Assembly (NCBI GenBank): GCA_937898415.1
Contig: CALDLA010000099.1
Coordinates: 1 to 64,000 of the forward strand
Source of the DNA: an uncultured Prevotellaceae bacterium
GTDB lineage: Bacteria > Bacteroidota > Bacteroidia > Bacteroidales > Bacteroidaceae
Direction: 5' to 3'
DNA: 64,000 nt
The stretch's first letter is position 1. Every line of letters begins with the position of its first letter. The notes beneath the pieces are model-generated. The model did no database searches. It worked only from the letters and a program-made list of their open reading frames with translations, and was not told where the DNA came from. Shown one piece after another: positions 52,575 to 61,495 of the stretch. The translations under genes were made by a program, and so were the position numbers.

Positions 52575-53933
52575 TTATGATATGATTATTGTCTCGATAT
52601 ACAGGATGGCCAGGCCGAGAAGGAAACCGGCGAGCACCATCGGCGTGATGGTACGCAGATACCAGTTCAGCTTTACATGCTCCATCTTCATGAGGGCGAG
52701 TCCGCTGGTAGAACCCACACTGAGCAGGCAGCCGCCGACAGCCGTCGAGAAGGCGATGACCTTCCAGTAGATACCGTTCTGCTCGACCAGCGGGAACAGC
52801 GAGATGTCGGTAATGGCAACAGTAAACGTATCGACGACGCCACTGAGAACACCACTGAGTACTCCCACTATCCACACATTATGAATAGTCTGGTCTATCC
52901 ATCCCGAGATGTCGCCCATGACACCCGTTTCGGTCATGACTCCCATACCCAGCATGATACCCATGACAAAGAGCATCTGCTGGATGGTACCATACTGGAT
53001 GGCACGGGGAATACGGCGCTGCGCCATCTGGTCGGAGTCGTTCAGCTTGCGGTTAAAAGCCTCGTTGACGACCCACAACACACTAAGAACACAGAGGGCA
53101 CCAAGGAACGGAGACAATTTTGTGATGTTATGGAACGTGGGGATAAACCATAGTCCGCCGATTCCCACAAAGAGCATGACCATGCGCTGCCAGCGGTTCA
53201 GGCGAGTGTCGTCACCACGATAAGGAGGAGCCGTCCACTCAGTGTCAAGCCGATCAGGCAATATACGGTTAATCAGGATTGTCGGCACCAACCAAGCGAC
53301 AATGGCAGGCAGGGCCAGATACTTGGAGAAGTTCGTGGCCGTCACTACCCCATCGCCCCAGAGCAACAGACCCGTGGGGTCACCAATCACGGTAAAGCAA
53401 CCACCACAGTTGGCCGCCAGGACGATGGCAGAACCTATCAGCATACGCTGACGGCGATTACGGACAACGGCATGCATAATGACCAGCATCATGGTTGCAG
53501 TGGTCAGGTTATCAAGATTGGCAGAAAGGATGAACGTGGCTACAGTAATGGTCCACAACAGCCTTTTGGAATTCCGGGTACGTATCCACTCGGTGATGAA
53601 GTCAAAACAGCCATTGTTGTTGAGTATCTCGATGATGGTCATCGTAGCCAACAGGAACATGACAATGCTGGCCGCACGTCCCACGTACTTCAGGAAGATA
53701 TTGTCACAGATGAAGTACTTTACGGCATCGCTCGACGGCGACTCGCCAGCCAGGAAGTCAACATACTCATTGGGGTGCTGTGACATCACGAAGTCGGAAC
53801 CCCAGCAGATATAGACCACCCACCCCACCGTGCCGATAAACATCGCAATAGCGGCCTTATTGACACCGGTCAAGTGGCCGGTAGCTATCAGCAGGTAGCC
53901 TAAAATCAGTAACAGAACAATTATCAGCGTCAT
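52575..53933 (-). CDS. nhaD: Na+/H+ antiporter, NhaD family
   Basis: The 452-residue protein has about twelve membrane segments and belongs to the ion-transporter superfamily. ANLDNLTTATMMLVIM and ANCGGCFTVIGDPTGLLLW are the paired motifs of NhaD-type antiporters. MLGMGVMTETG and AITDISLFPLVEQNGIYWK lie in the second half. It would expel Na+ in exchange for H+. With Na+-NQR encoded just upstream on the same strand, the two link Na+ and H+ circulation, although a terminator and the kinase gene separate them. It follows the kinase gene by 8 bp. Confidence 0.9.
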   Translation of the reverse strand: MTLIIVLLLILGYLLIATGHLTGVNKAAIAMFIGTVGWVVYICWGSDFVMSQHPNEYVDFLAGESPSSDAVKYFICDNIFLKYVGRAASIVMFLLATMTIIEILNNNGCFDFITEWIRTRNSKRLLWTITVATFILSANLDNLTTATMMLVIMHAVVRNRRQRMLIGSAIVLAANCGGCFTVIGDPTGLLLWGDGVVTATNFSKYLALPAIVAWLVPTILINRILPDRLDTEWTAPPYRGDDTRLNRWQRMVMLFVGIGGLWFIPTFHNITKLSPFLGALCVLSVLWVVNEAFNRKLNDSDQMAQRRIPRAIQYGTIQQMLFVMGIMLGMGVMTETGVMGDISGWIDQTIHNVWIVGVLSGVLSGVVDTFTVAITDISLFPLVEQNGIYWKVIAFSTAVGGCLLSVGSTSGLALMKMEHVKLNWYLRTITPMVLAGFLLGLAILYIETIIIS

Positions 53934-53941
53934 CTCTTATC

Positions 53942-55516
53942 TTATTTCTTGTAACTTTTCACTTCTTCTCTTTTCACTTCCTTCACCGGTACCCAGAGCC
54001 ACAGGATGGTGCCGCCCTCGGAGGGCGATACTGAGCCAATCTGTCCCTGGCAACGCTCGATGATGGACTTGCAGATGGTCAGTCCCAAGCCGGGAGCCTC
54101 GCTTTGGACGAAAGTGGCTTCATCGGACAGCAGATTGAAAAGATTCTTGCGCAGAGCCTCAGGCAGCCCGTTGCCAGTGTCCTGCACCTCGATGCGCAGG
54201 CCGTTATCCTCCAGACGGTACCTCAGCGTAATGCTGCCCTGCTCGGTGTGGTGTACCGCATTTGACAAGAAGTGCTTGGTCACTATCCGCATGTAACGTT
54301 CGTCGGCCAACACGGCGATGTCATCACCCTCGACGTGCAATTCCACCTGCTCAGCCAATGAACCGCGATATTCGTCAGCATAGGAATTCATTACCTCCTT
54401 CAGGGAAATCACGTTACGTTCCAAAGGCATGTTATTGGTCTCAATCTCCGACAGTTCAAGCAACTGGTTGATAAAATGAAGCAGTTGTTGGCCGTTGGTG
54501 TTGACAAGTTGCAGTAATTGGCGACGGTCCTCCAATGACATCGACCCGTCATCGGACGAGAGCACGTCAGAGAAACCGATGACGGCATTCAGCGGTGTAC
54601 GGAGAGCATGACTGATATTACCCAGCAGCACGGTCTTCAACCGCTCGCTGCGCTGGGCACGCAACATCTCCTGACGGAGTTTCCTCTGATAGCGCTGCTG
54701 GAAGAAAATAAAGACCACCAGAAAGACAAACACCAACGACATGAGCAGATACCACACCCATTTAGGAATACTGATGCCACCAAATGAGGAGGTCACGTCG
54801 CCATACACCTCGGTAATATAGCCTTCCGCTTCCATCTTGTCCAACTCCGCATTAATGGCTTCAATGAGTTTCTTGTCATGACTGACGTAACAATACTCAC
54901 GCGGCGTCAGGGTAAGGTCTTCGGTCACAAGGTTGGACAGTTGATTCTTCTCAATGAAATACGCCGACTGGTAACGGAAGCAGATGACAGCATCGTACAC
55001 ACCGGCAGACAGGTCCTTGGTGGCTTTCGACAAGTCCTTGATCTCATAAAGCACGGCACCAGCCTTTGTCAAGGTGTCCTTGATGGGACGTGAGGCCATG
55101 TAAGCCACCAACTTGCCCGACAGGTTGCGCACGTCGAACTGTGAGTCAGCATCCTTCCGGTAGACGATTTGATAATACAGCCGGAAGATGGCCTTTGAAT
55201 AATTGGTAGAGTCTTTCCTATACGGAGAATAGACCATCATGCCCAAGTCAACCCGTCCGCTGAGCACATCGCCGGAAATATTCTCCCATGTATTAGGACT
55301 ATAGGTAAAGGGAATATCAAGACGGCGCATCACCTCCTGCGTAAACTGAATGTCGAGGCCGCTTGGGGTACCATTCTCGTCGATATATTCAAGTGGCGGA
55401 TAGTCCATATCCATTCCGAAAAGCAATGGATGGTCGTTAGTATAGTTCAAGAAATCGGCCTTAGCTTGAAAGGCAAGACTTATTCCGATTGCAATATATA
55501 GTAACCTTAGTTTCAC
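53942..55516 (-). CDS. Sensor histidine kinase with periplasmic solute-binding domain
   Basis: The 524-residue protein has a signal sequence (1-20). A periplasmic SBP_bac_3-like domain follows (about 25-245), with MDMDYPPLEYIDENGTPSGL as its opening. A membrane helix (253-273) leads to the HisKA and HATPase domains. His303 lies in GNISHALRTPLNAVIGFS; the residue after the phospho-accepting His is Ala304 instead of the usual Glu or Asp. The N box is HFLSNAVHH, G1 is DTGNGLP and G2 is GLGLTICKS. No receiver domain or response regulator is adjacent. It is the promoter-proximal gene of a six-gene run ending at 48114, so it probably senses an amino acid or similar ligand and may control this locus. 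Confidence 0.9.
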   Translation of the reverse strand: MKLRLLYIAIGISLAFQAKADFLNYTNDHPLLFGMDMDYPPLEYIDENGTPSGLDIQFTQEVMRRLDIPFTYSPNTWENISGDVLSGRVDLGMMVYSPYRKDSTNYSKAIFRLYYQIVYRKDADSQFDVRNLSGKLVAYMASRPIKDTLTKAGAVLYEIKDLSKATKDLSAGVYDAVICFRYQSAYFIEKNQLSNLVTEDLTLTPREYCYVSHDKKLIEAINAELDKMEAEGYITEVYGDVTSSFGGISIPKWVWYLLMSLVFVFLVVFIFFQQRYQRKLRQEMLRAQRSERLKTVLLGNISHALRTPLNAVIGFSDVLSSDDGSMSLEDRRQLLQLVNTNGQQLLHFINQLLELSEIETNNMPLERNVISLKEVMNSYADEYRGSLAEQVELHVEGDDIAVLADERYMRIVTKHFLSNAVHHTEQGSITLRYRLEDNGLRIEVQDTGNGLPEALRKNLFNLLSDEATFVQSEAPGLGLTICKSIIERCQGQIGSVSPSEGGTILWLWVPVKEVKREEVKSYKK

Positions 55517-55551
55517 TTGTAGCGTATTTTAGGTTGATTATTGACCGCCTG

Positions 55552-55582
55552 CAAAGATACGAAAAAAATCTGTTATGCCAAA
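55552..55582 (-). promoter_or_regulatory. Promoter of the kinase-nhaD-CE12 operon
   Basis: On the minus strand TTTG (55579-55582), 19 bp, then TATCTTTG (55552-55559). Both boxes match the Bacteroidetes consensus. The kinase ATG lies 35 bp downstream. The nqrF terminator sits just upstream of it. Confidence 0.8.
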
Positions 55583-55592
55583 CAATTGGAAA

Positions 55593-55637
55593 CAAAAAAT
55601 TCGCCCGTTCTGCATGAATCAGGCAAAACGGGCGAAT
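55593..55637 (-). terminator. Intrinsic terminator of the nqr operon
   Basis: On the minus strand perfect 11-bp arms ATTCGCCCGTT (55627-55637) and AACGGGCGAAT (55599-55609) enclose a 17-base loop and are followed by a six-T run. It begins about 20 bp after the nqrF stop. Confidence 0.88.
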
Positions 55638-55658
55638 ATTGACAGTTTTTTCAGGCGA

Positions 55659-56927
55659 TTAACCACCGAAATTATCATACATAATGCTCTCGGGCTCTAC
55701 TCCGAGTGAGTCGAGCATCGAGACAACGGCGGCAGACATCGGGCCGGGACCGCACATGTAGTACTCTACATCCTCGGGAGCCTCGTGATCCTTCAGGTAG
55801 GTGTTGAGCATCACCTGATGAACGAAGCCCGGGGTGTACTTCACGCCAGCAGCATCGGCTGCGGGATCGGGACGGTCGAGGGCCAGATGGAAGTGGAAGT
55901 TCTTGAACTCCTTCTCCAGGCCAAGGAAGTCCTCGAGATAGAACACCTCGTTGAGGGCGCGGGCACCATAGAAGTAGTGCATCTCGCGGTCGGTCGTGTG
56001 CAGTGTCTTCGTCATGTGCATAATCTGAGCACGCAGCGGAGCCATACCGGCACCACCACCAACCCAGATCATCTCCTTCTTCGAGTCGAAGTGCGGGTGG
56101 AAGTCGCCGTAAGGACCGCTCATGATCACCTTGTCGCCGGGTTTCAGCGAGAAGATGTAAGACGAGGCGATACCGGGATTGACCTCCATGAAGCCACTCT
56201 TGTCGGCCTTGAACGGGGGCGTAGCAATACGAACGGTGAGCATGAACACGTCACCCTCAGCCGGGTAGTTCGCCATCGAGTAGGCACGGATGGTGGGTTC
56301 GGGGTTCTTACACTTCAGCGGGAACAGTCCGAACTTCTCCCATGAGGGCAGGTACTCGTCGCCAATCAACGACTTATCAAAGTCCTTGTCGTAGTCGATG
56401 CAGTCGAAGGCAGGAATCTTAATCTGAGCGTAGGAACCGGGCAAGAAGTCCATGTGGGCGCCGGCAGGCAGCTGCACCTTGAACTCCTTGATGAACGTAG
56501 CCACGTTCTTGTTAGAGATAACCGTACACTCATACTCCTTGACACCGAGAATCGACTCGTCGACATGAATCTTCAGGTCGCCTTTCACCTTGCACTGGCA
56601 GCCGAGGCGCCAGCCGGCCTTGATCTCCTTACGGCTGAAATGGGGCTTCTCGGAGTCGAGAATCTCGCCACCGCCCTCGAGCACCTGTACCTTACACTGT
56701 CCGCACGAAGCTTTACCACCGCAGGCAGAGGGCAGGAACACGCCGTTCTCGTTGAGCGTAGCCATCAGACTGCTGCCCTGAGGCACGTTGATGGTACGGT
56801 CGCCGTTAATCTCAATATTCACGTTGCCCGACGGCGAAAGATATTTCTTTGCCACGAGCAGGACAATCACCAAGAGGAGTATGACAATGAGGAATACTCC
56901 AATGCTATATGCTATAAACTGTGCCAT
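55659..56927 (-). CDS. nqrF: Na+-NQR subunit F (NADH dehydrogenase, FAD and 2Fe-2S)
   Basis: NqrF takes electrons from NADH into the complex. The 422-residue protein has one N-terminal membrane helix (about 5-26). A ferredoxin-like domain carries Cys69, Cys75, Cys78 and Cys110 (ACGGKASCGQC and RLGCQC). The reductase domain has the FAD-binding RAYSMANYP and the NADH-binding WVGGGAGMAPLR and YYMCGPGPM. Its length fits the family. It is the last gene of the complete nqr operon, 6 bp after nqrE, and is followed by an intrinsic terminator. Confidence 0.97.
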   Translation of the reverse strand: MAQFIAYSIGVFLIVILLLVIVLLVAKKYLSPSGNVNIEINGDRTINVPQGSSLMATLNENGVFLPSACGGKASCGQCKVQVLEGGGEILDSEKPHFSRKEIKAGWRLGCQCKVKGDLKIHVDESILGVKEYECTVISNKNVATFIKEFKVQLPAGAHMDFLPGSYAQIKIPAFDCIDYDKDFDKSLIGDEYLPSWEKFGLFPLKCKNPEPTIRAYSMANYPAEGDVFMLTVRIATPPFKADKSGFMEVNPGIASSYIFSLKPGDKVIMSGPYGDFHPHFDSKKEMIWVGGGAGMAPLRAQIMHMTKTLHTTDREMHYFYGARALNEVFYLEDFLGLEKEFKNFHFHLALDRPDPAADAAGVKYTPGFVHQVMLNTYLKDHEAPEDVEYYMCGPGPMSAAVVSMLDSLGVEPESIMYDNFGG

Positions 56928-56933
56928 ACTTCT

Positions 56934-57560
56934 TTAGATATTAAGTCCACTAAAACACATCATCGCCATAGCCATGAGGCCGACGGTAATAAACACAATG
57001 CCGAGGCCCTGCAGGGGCTTGGGCACGTCGGAGTACTGCATCTTCTCGCGGATGGCACCCATAGCCACGATGGCCAGCGTCCAACCGATACCCGAACCGA
57101 AGCCGTAGACAACAGCATCCCAGATAGAGGTGATGGCCTGCGAGTTAGAGGGATCCATCAGGATGCGCTGCTGCATGAAGAGCGAAGCACCCATGATAGC
57201 ACAGTTCACGGCAATCAGCGGCAGGAAGATACCCAGGGCAGCGTAGAGCGATGGCGAGTACTTTTCTACTGTCATCTCTACCAGCTGCACCATACCGGCA
57301 ATCACAGCGATGAAGAGGATGAACGACAGGTAGCTCAGGTCGACACCTTCGACGAGGCAGTCAGCACCCAAGACCTTGGTCTGCAACAGATAGTTGACGG
57401 GAACGGTAACGGTGAGCACGAAGGTCACGGCCAGTCCCAGTCCTAATGAGGTCTTCACGGTCTTCGACACAGCAAGGTACGAACACATGCCGAGGAAGAA
57501 GGCGAAAATCATATTGTCGACGAATATCGACCTAAACAGTAATGATATTGCGTGTTCCAT
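56934..57560 (-). CDS. nqrE: Na+-NQR subunit E
   Basis: A 208-residue membrane subunit with about six hydrophobic segments. It begins MEHAISLLFRSIFVDNMIFA and contains LGMCSYLAVSKTVKTSLGLG and NCAIMGASLFMQQR, which are NqrE signatures. NqrD and NqrE are homologous and, in known complexes, together hold an iron centre between them. They form part of the membrane core through which electrons and Na+ move. It starts 3 bp after nqrD. Confidence 0.96.
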   Translation of the reverse strand: MEHAISLLFRSIFVDNMIFAFFLGMCSYLAVSKTVKTSLGLGLAVTFVLTVTVPVNYLLQTKVLGADCLVEGVDLSYLSFILFIAVIAGMVQLVEMTVEKYSPSLYAALGIFLPLIAVNCAIMGASLFMQQRILMDPSNSQAITSIWDAVVYGFGSGIGWTLAIVAMGAIREKMQYSDVPKPLQGLGIVFITVGLMAMAMMCFSGLNI

Positions 57561-57563
57561 ATC

Positions 57564-58187
57564 TTATTTCTCCTTATAAAAGTAAGCACGATGAACCCAA
57601 ATCACACAGCCAACGAGGATGAGTGCCATTGCCGGCATCGTCATCATACCATTGTTCACGTAGCCGAAGTCGTAGACAGCATCAGGGATAATCTGGAAGC
57701 CTAAGAGTGAACCACGACCCAGGAACTCACGGACAGCGCCCACGATGACCAAAATCATGGCATAGCCTAAGCCGTTGCCCACACCGTCGAGGAACGAAGG
57801 CCAGGGCTTATTCTGCATGGCGAAGGCCTCAAGACGGCCCATCAGGATACAGTTGGTGATAATCAGACCAACATACACAGAGAGCTGAACGCTCACGTCG
57901 TAGGCGAAAGCCTTCAGAATCTGAGAGACGATAGTTACCAGCGCAGCCACAACCACCAGCTGCACCACGATACGGATGCGGTTGGGAATAGTGTTGCGGA
58001 TAATCGAGATAATCACATTCGCAAAGGCGGTGATGACCGTTACGGCAAGTCCCATCACGATGGCAGGCTTCAGCTGCGAGGTGACGGCCAGGGCCGAGCA
58101 GATACCCAATACCTGTCCGAGAATCGGGTGGTCGAGGTTCAACGGATTAGTAAAAACCTCCTTATTTTGTTTACTGAATAATGCCAT
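57564..58187 (-). CDS. nqrD: Na+-NQR subunit D
   Basis: A 207-residue membrane subunit with about six hydrophobic segments, homologous to NqrE. Characteristic segments are NPLNLDHPILGQVLGICSALA, in part, VYVGLIITNCILMGRLEAFA and FLDGVGNGLGYAMILVIVG. The conserved Cys residues in GICSALAV and TNCILMG match the positions that bind the shared iron centre in characterised complexes. It lies 3 bp after nqrC and 3 bp before nqrE. Confidence 0.96.
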   Translation of the reverse strand: MALFSKQNKEVFTNPLNLDHPILGQVLGICSALAVTSQLKPAIVMGLAVTVITAFANVIISIIRNTIPNRIRIVVQLVVVAALVTIVSQILKAFAYDVSVQLSVYVGLIITNCILMGRLEAFAMQNKPWPSFLDGVGNGLGYAMILVIVGAVREFLGRGSLLGFQIIPDAVYDFGYVNNGMMTMPAMALILVGCVIWVHRAYFYKEK

Positions 58188-58190
58188 AGT

Positions 58191-58817
58191 TTACTCCTCC
58201 ACTAATTTAACTTCTTCAGGGAAATACTCCAGACATGCCTTAATCATATCGTTGACGCCATTAGAGGTCAAAGTGGCACCTGTTACACAGTCAACCTGAG
58301 TCTCAGGGTCTTCCACCTTCTTAACCACAGACAGGGCCACGCCCTTGCTGCCGTCCTTATACAGTTTCTTACCAATGAACTTCTCCTGCCAAGCCTGAGA
58401 GTCCTTGATCTCTGCGCCAAGACCTGCGGTTTCACTTTCATGGTTAAAATAGGCACCATAGACAGTGTTCTGCGGACGCTCAATGGCGATATAGCCACCG
58501 ATACCACCCCAGAGTCCCATACCCTTGAGTTCTACCACAACGATGTCCTTTCCATCAACATCGCACTTGTAATATTTGCGGTCCTGGTATGGGAATATCT
58601 CCTTCACAACCGACAAATACTTCTCCTGAGCCTCCTGACCATCAAGGTCGCGGATGTTCAGCGAATAGAGAATCTGCTTCTGGATGTCAAGTTCTACGTT
58701 CCTATCCTGCATAGGCTTCAGTGCCTGATAGACAAAAGCCAACAGGAAGGCCACGATGACCACGAGAATCGCACTATATATAATAATGTACGAATTCGAA
58801 TTAGTATTCAGTTTCAT
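58191..58817 (-). CDS. nqrC: Na+-NQR subunit C (FMN-carrying)
   Basis: A 208-residue protein with one N-terminal membrane helix (IIIYSAILVVIVAFLLAFVY, 11-30) and a periplasmic FMN-binding domain. The flavinylation motif TGAT is at 179-182 in DCVTGATLTSNG, so Thr182 is the likely covalent FMN site. GMGLWGGIGGYIAIERP and NHESETAGLGAEI are conserved NqrC features. At about 208 residues it is shorter than the Vibrio subunit (about 257), as is usual in Bacteroidetes. Covalent FMN requires ApbE, which is not encoded in this window. Its ATG overlaps the nqrB stop. Confidence 0.96.
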   Translation of the reverse strand: MKLNTNSNSYIIIYSAILVVIVAFLLAFVYQALKPMQDRNVELDIQKQILYSLNIRDLDGQEAQEKYLSVVKEIFPYQDRKYYKCDVDGKDIVVVELKGMGLWGGIGGYIAIERPQNTVYGAYFNHESETAGLGAEIKDSQAWQEKFIGKKLYKDGSKGVALSVVKKVEDPETQVDCVTGATLTSNGVNDMIKACLEYFPEEVKLVEE

Positions 58818-59974
58818 TTGGTACCTCCTCTCTTTAAACGTTTCGAGATATTGCGCTCCACAATAAAATGGTCAATCGTAGGAGCAAACATATTACCAAA
58901 GAAGATGGCGAGCATCATACCCTCAGGATAACCGGCATTCATCACACGAATGATAACGGCCATCGCACCAATGAGGAAGCCGTAGATGTACTGACCACAG
59001 GTGGTGCGGCAAGAGGTGACAGGGTCGGTAGCCATGAATACGGCACCGAAGGCGAAACCGCCGAGGATGAAGTGATGCCACCACGTCATCGACTGACCGG
59101 TAGCATCGAAGATGAGTGCCAGCACGGCACCACCTACGAAGACGCTCAGCATGGTGCGCCAAGAGGCAATGCCCGTCCAGAGTAGCAGGATGGCACCCAA
59201 GGCGATGGCAATGACCGACGTTTCACCAATAGATCCGGGAATGAAGCCGCAAATCATGTCGCAGATACTGGCATCGGGAGCAATACCCTGACCAATCTGT
59301 CCAAGCGGTGTAGCAGCGGTAAAGCCGTCAGCAAGGTCATTACCCAGTCCGAAGATGCTATCCTGAGCCACCCATACGGTGTCGCCCGTCATCTTCGACG
59401 GATAGGCGAAGAACAGGAACATACGGGCAGCGATGGCGGGGTTGAAGATGTTCATACCCGTACCACCAAAGATCTCCTTGCAGAAGATGACCGAGAAGGC
59501 ACAGGCCAAGGCCAGCATCCACAGCGGACAGCCGATGGGAACAATCAGCGGAATCAGGATACCCGAGACGAGGTAACCCTCCTGAATCTCCTCACCCTTC
59601 CACTGCGCCCAGGCAAACTCAATGCCGAGGCCGACGATGTAAGAGACGAGAATCTTCGGCAGTACAGCGAGGAAGCCGTAAGCGAAAATCTCGCAGAACG
59701 AGGCGGTTGCCAATGTGCCGGCAGCCAGATAGTTCTGGTAGCCGATATTGTACATACCGAACAGCATGGCCGGCATCAGGGCGATGACCACCATACTCAT
59801 AATGCGCTTCGAGTCGATGGCGTCGTGGATGTTGACGCTACCAGCCTTTGCCGTGTCGTTAGGCACGTAGAGGAAGGTCTCAAAGCCGTCGAATACCGAA
59901 CGGAAGGCATGCAACTTGCCGCCCTCTTCGAAATTCGGCTTAATCTTATTGAGATAATTTCTTAATGCGCTCAT
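58814..59974 (-). CDS. nqrB: Na+-NQR subunit B
   Basis: The 386-residue membrane subunit has about ten hydrophobic segments and carries FMN and riboflavin in known complexes; it holds the Na+ path. The flavinylation region reads DGFTAATPLGQIG (217-229), with Thr222 in place of the SGAT threonine of Vibrio NqrB, so the motif is TAAT rather than SGAT. GGTGMNIFNPAIAARMFLFF and TDPVTSCRTTCGQYIYG are typical. Four bases overlap nqrC, and 5 bp separate it from nqrA. Confidence 0.96.
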   Translation of the reverse strand: MSALRNYLNKIKPNFEEGGKLHAFRSVFDGFETFLYVPNDTAKAGSVNIHDAIDSKRIMSMVVIALMPAMLFGMYNIGYQNYLAAGTLATASFCEIFAYGFLAVLPKILVSYIVGLGIEFAWAQWKGEEIQEGYLVSGILIPLIVPIGCPLWMLALACAFSVIFCKEIFGGTGMNIFNPAIAARMFLFFAYPSKMTGDTVWVAQDSIFGLGNDLADGFTAATPLGQIGQGIAPDASICDMICGFIPGSIGETSVIAIALGAILLLWTGIASWRTMLSVFVGGAVLALIFDATGQSMTWWHHFILGGFAFGAVFMATDPVTSCRTTCGQYIYGFLIGAMAVIIRVMNAGYPEGMMLAIFFGNMFAPTIDHFIVERNISKRLKRGGTK

Positions 59975-59979
59975 AGTCC

Positions 59980-61323
59980 TTATGCGTTTTCTTTACGTAA
60001 AATATTCAGTCCTTCACGCACAATGCGCTGCAATTCTAACTTCGAGCTATCCACGAACTCTGCAAGCGCAAAGTCCTCAGGACTAACCTCATAGATACCT
60101 AAAGCCTCCTGACGGTCGATGTCGCCAGAGATGATGGCCTTAATCAGGTATTCGCCATAGATATCCATCGGCAGCACCTTGTCGTACTCGCCGCTCATAA
60201 TCATGTGGCGCTCACCACCCTTGATACGGGCATCGAGTGCGTACTGCTTCTTGCCACAGAGCCAGGAGAAATAGCTACGGTTGACGGAGAACTGCTTCAA
60301 GCGAGGCAGGATCCAACCGAAAATCTCGTCAGCATCGTTACCCTCGGGAATCACCGTAATCTCAGAAGTGTGGGCTCCCAGGAAACCTTCCTTCGTCGTA
60401 GGACGGCCGGTCAGCACGTTACCATTGATGATGCGGACGCTCTTCTGGGCATCGTAGCTGTTGCTGAGCAGTGTTGACAGTTCCTCACCGACCAACATAT
60501 CCACGTAGGCGGGATTCTTAATTTCACTACCGCAGAGAGCCACCGTACGGGTCAGGTTCACCTTGCCCGTATTAAACAGGCGGCCAATGAACAACACTAC
60601 GGTCGGGTCGCCGATGGTCCAAACCACCTCGCCCTTGTTCACCGGATCGATGTTGTTCACCTGTACACCGACGTTTCCTGCCGGGCACTTGCCTTGGAAA
60701 ACCGTCACCTCTGCGTCCTTCATATTGATGAGGGCAGAACCCTCACCCACGCCGAGATAGGTCTTGGCTATCTTCGACAGCGCGGTAAGTCCCGTCTGGA
60801 AGTCTTGCTCCTGACCCTTCACCTCGAACTCAAAGTCGGCAGCCAGAGGCTTGTCCCTCAGTGCAGAGACGAAAATTGCCTTAGGCGTCACCGTAGGATT
60901 GGTTGATACAGCATAAGGCAACTGATTGATATACCCGAAGATACCTGCATCAAGAAGTGCATCGACGACAGCTTTACCATCCATCTTTGCCACATCCTTC
61001 TTGCCGTAGTCAGCATAGTCCTGCTGGGCATCGGCATCAATCTTTACGCAGAGCACCTTCCTTCGTTCACCCCGCACCACCTCGCGGACTGTTCCGCTTA
61101 CCGGCGAAGCAAACTTCACTTCTGGATACTGCTTGTTCACAAACAAAGCATCCCCGGCCTTGACCTTATCACCTTCGTGGACAACAACTTTCGGAGTAAC
61201 CCCTTCAAAATCGTCGGGCACCAGTGCATACTTGCCGTTCGACTTTAGTTGGATTTTCTTCTCCTCAGCCTTGCCTTGAAGATGAATGTCCAAGCCTTTA
61301 CATAACTTGATTACATTTGCCAT
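59980..61323 (-). CDS. nqrA: Na+-NQR subunit A
   Basis: NqrA is the peripheral cytosolic subunit and is involved in quinone binding. The 447-residue protein begins MANVIKLCKGLDIHLQGKAE, the usual NqrA start, and continues with VVVHEGDKVKAGDALFVNKQ, a biotinyl/lipoyl-like fold. The Rossmann-like middle has VFQGKCPAGNVGVQVNNIDP, followed by TKEGFLGAHTSEITVIPEG. It is the first gene of nqrABCDEF; all six subunits are intact and spaced by 6 bp or less or overlapping. A TAATTTTG -7 box lies 41 bp upstream. Confidence 0.96.
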   Translation of the reverse strand: MANVIKLCKGLDIHLQGKAEEKKIQLKSNGKYALVPDDFEGVTPKVVVHEGDKVKAGDALFVNKQYPEVKFASPVSGTVREVVRGERRKVLCVKIDADAQQDYADYGKKDVAKMDGKAVVDALLDAGIFGYINQLPYAVSTNPTVTPKAIFVSALRDKPLAADFEFEVKGQEQDFQTGLTALSKIAKTYLGVGEGSALINMKDAEVTVFQGKCPAGNVGVQVNNIDPVNKGEVVWTIGDPTVVLFIGRLFNTGKVNLTRTVALCGSEIKNPAYVDMLVGEELSTLLSNSYDAQKSVRIINGNVLTGRPTTKEGFLGAHTSEITVIPEGNDADEIFGWILPRLKQFSVNRSYFSWLCGKKQYALDARIKGGERHMIMSGEYDKVLPMDIYGEYLIKAIISGDIDRQEALGIYEVSPEDFALAEFVDSSKLELQRIVREGLNILRKENA

Positions 61324-61364
61324 TATATGAATGTTTGAATTGAATAGCTAACGTTAAGCGACTG

Positions 61365-61444
61365 CAAAATTAATAAAAATTATGGATATGGAGAGATTTT
61401 ATCGTTGAAAAATAACGCTATCACAAGATTTTATCGTAATTTTG
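61365..61444. promoter_or_regulatory. Divergent promoter region of nqrA and the TamB-like gene, with direct repeat
   Basis: A minus-strand TAATTTTG (61365-61372) serves nqrA, and a plus-strand TAATTTTG (61437-61444) serves the TamB-like gene; neither has a clear -33 TTTG. The 12-mer AGATTTTATCGT occurs at 61394-61405 and 61426-61437, 32 bp apart (three helical turns). The second copy touches the plus-strand -7 box. Confidence 0.5.
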
Positions 61445-61495
61445 CATCATAATTCGATGAAACCGCAATATTTTGCAATCCCCAACTGACAACAA

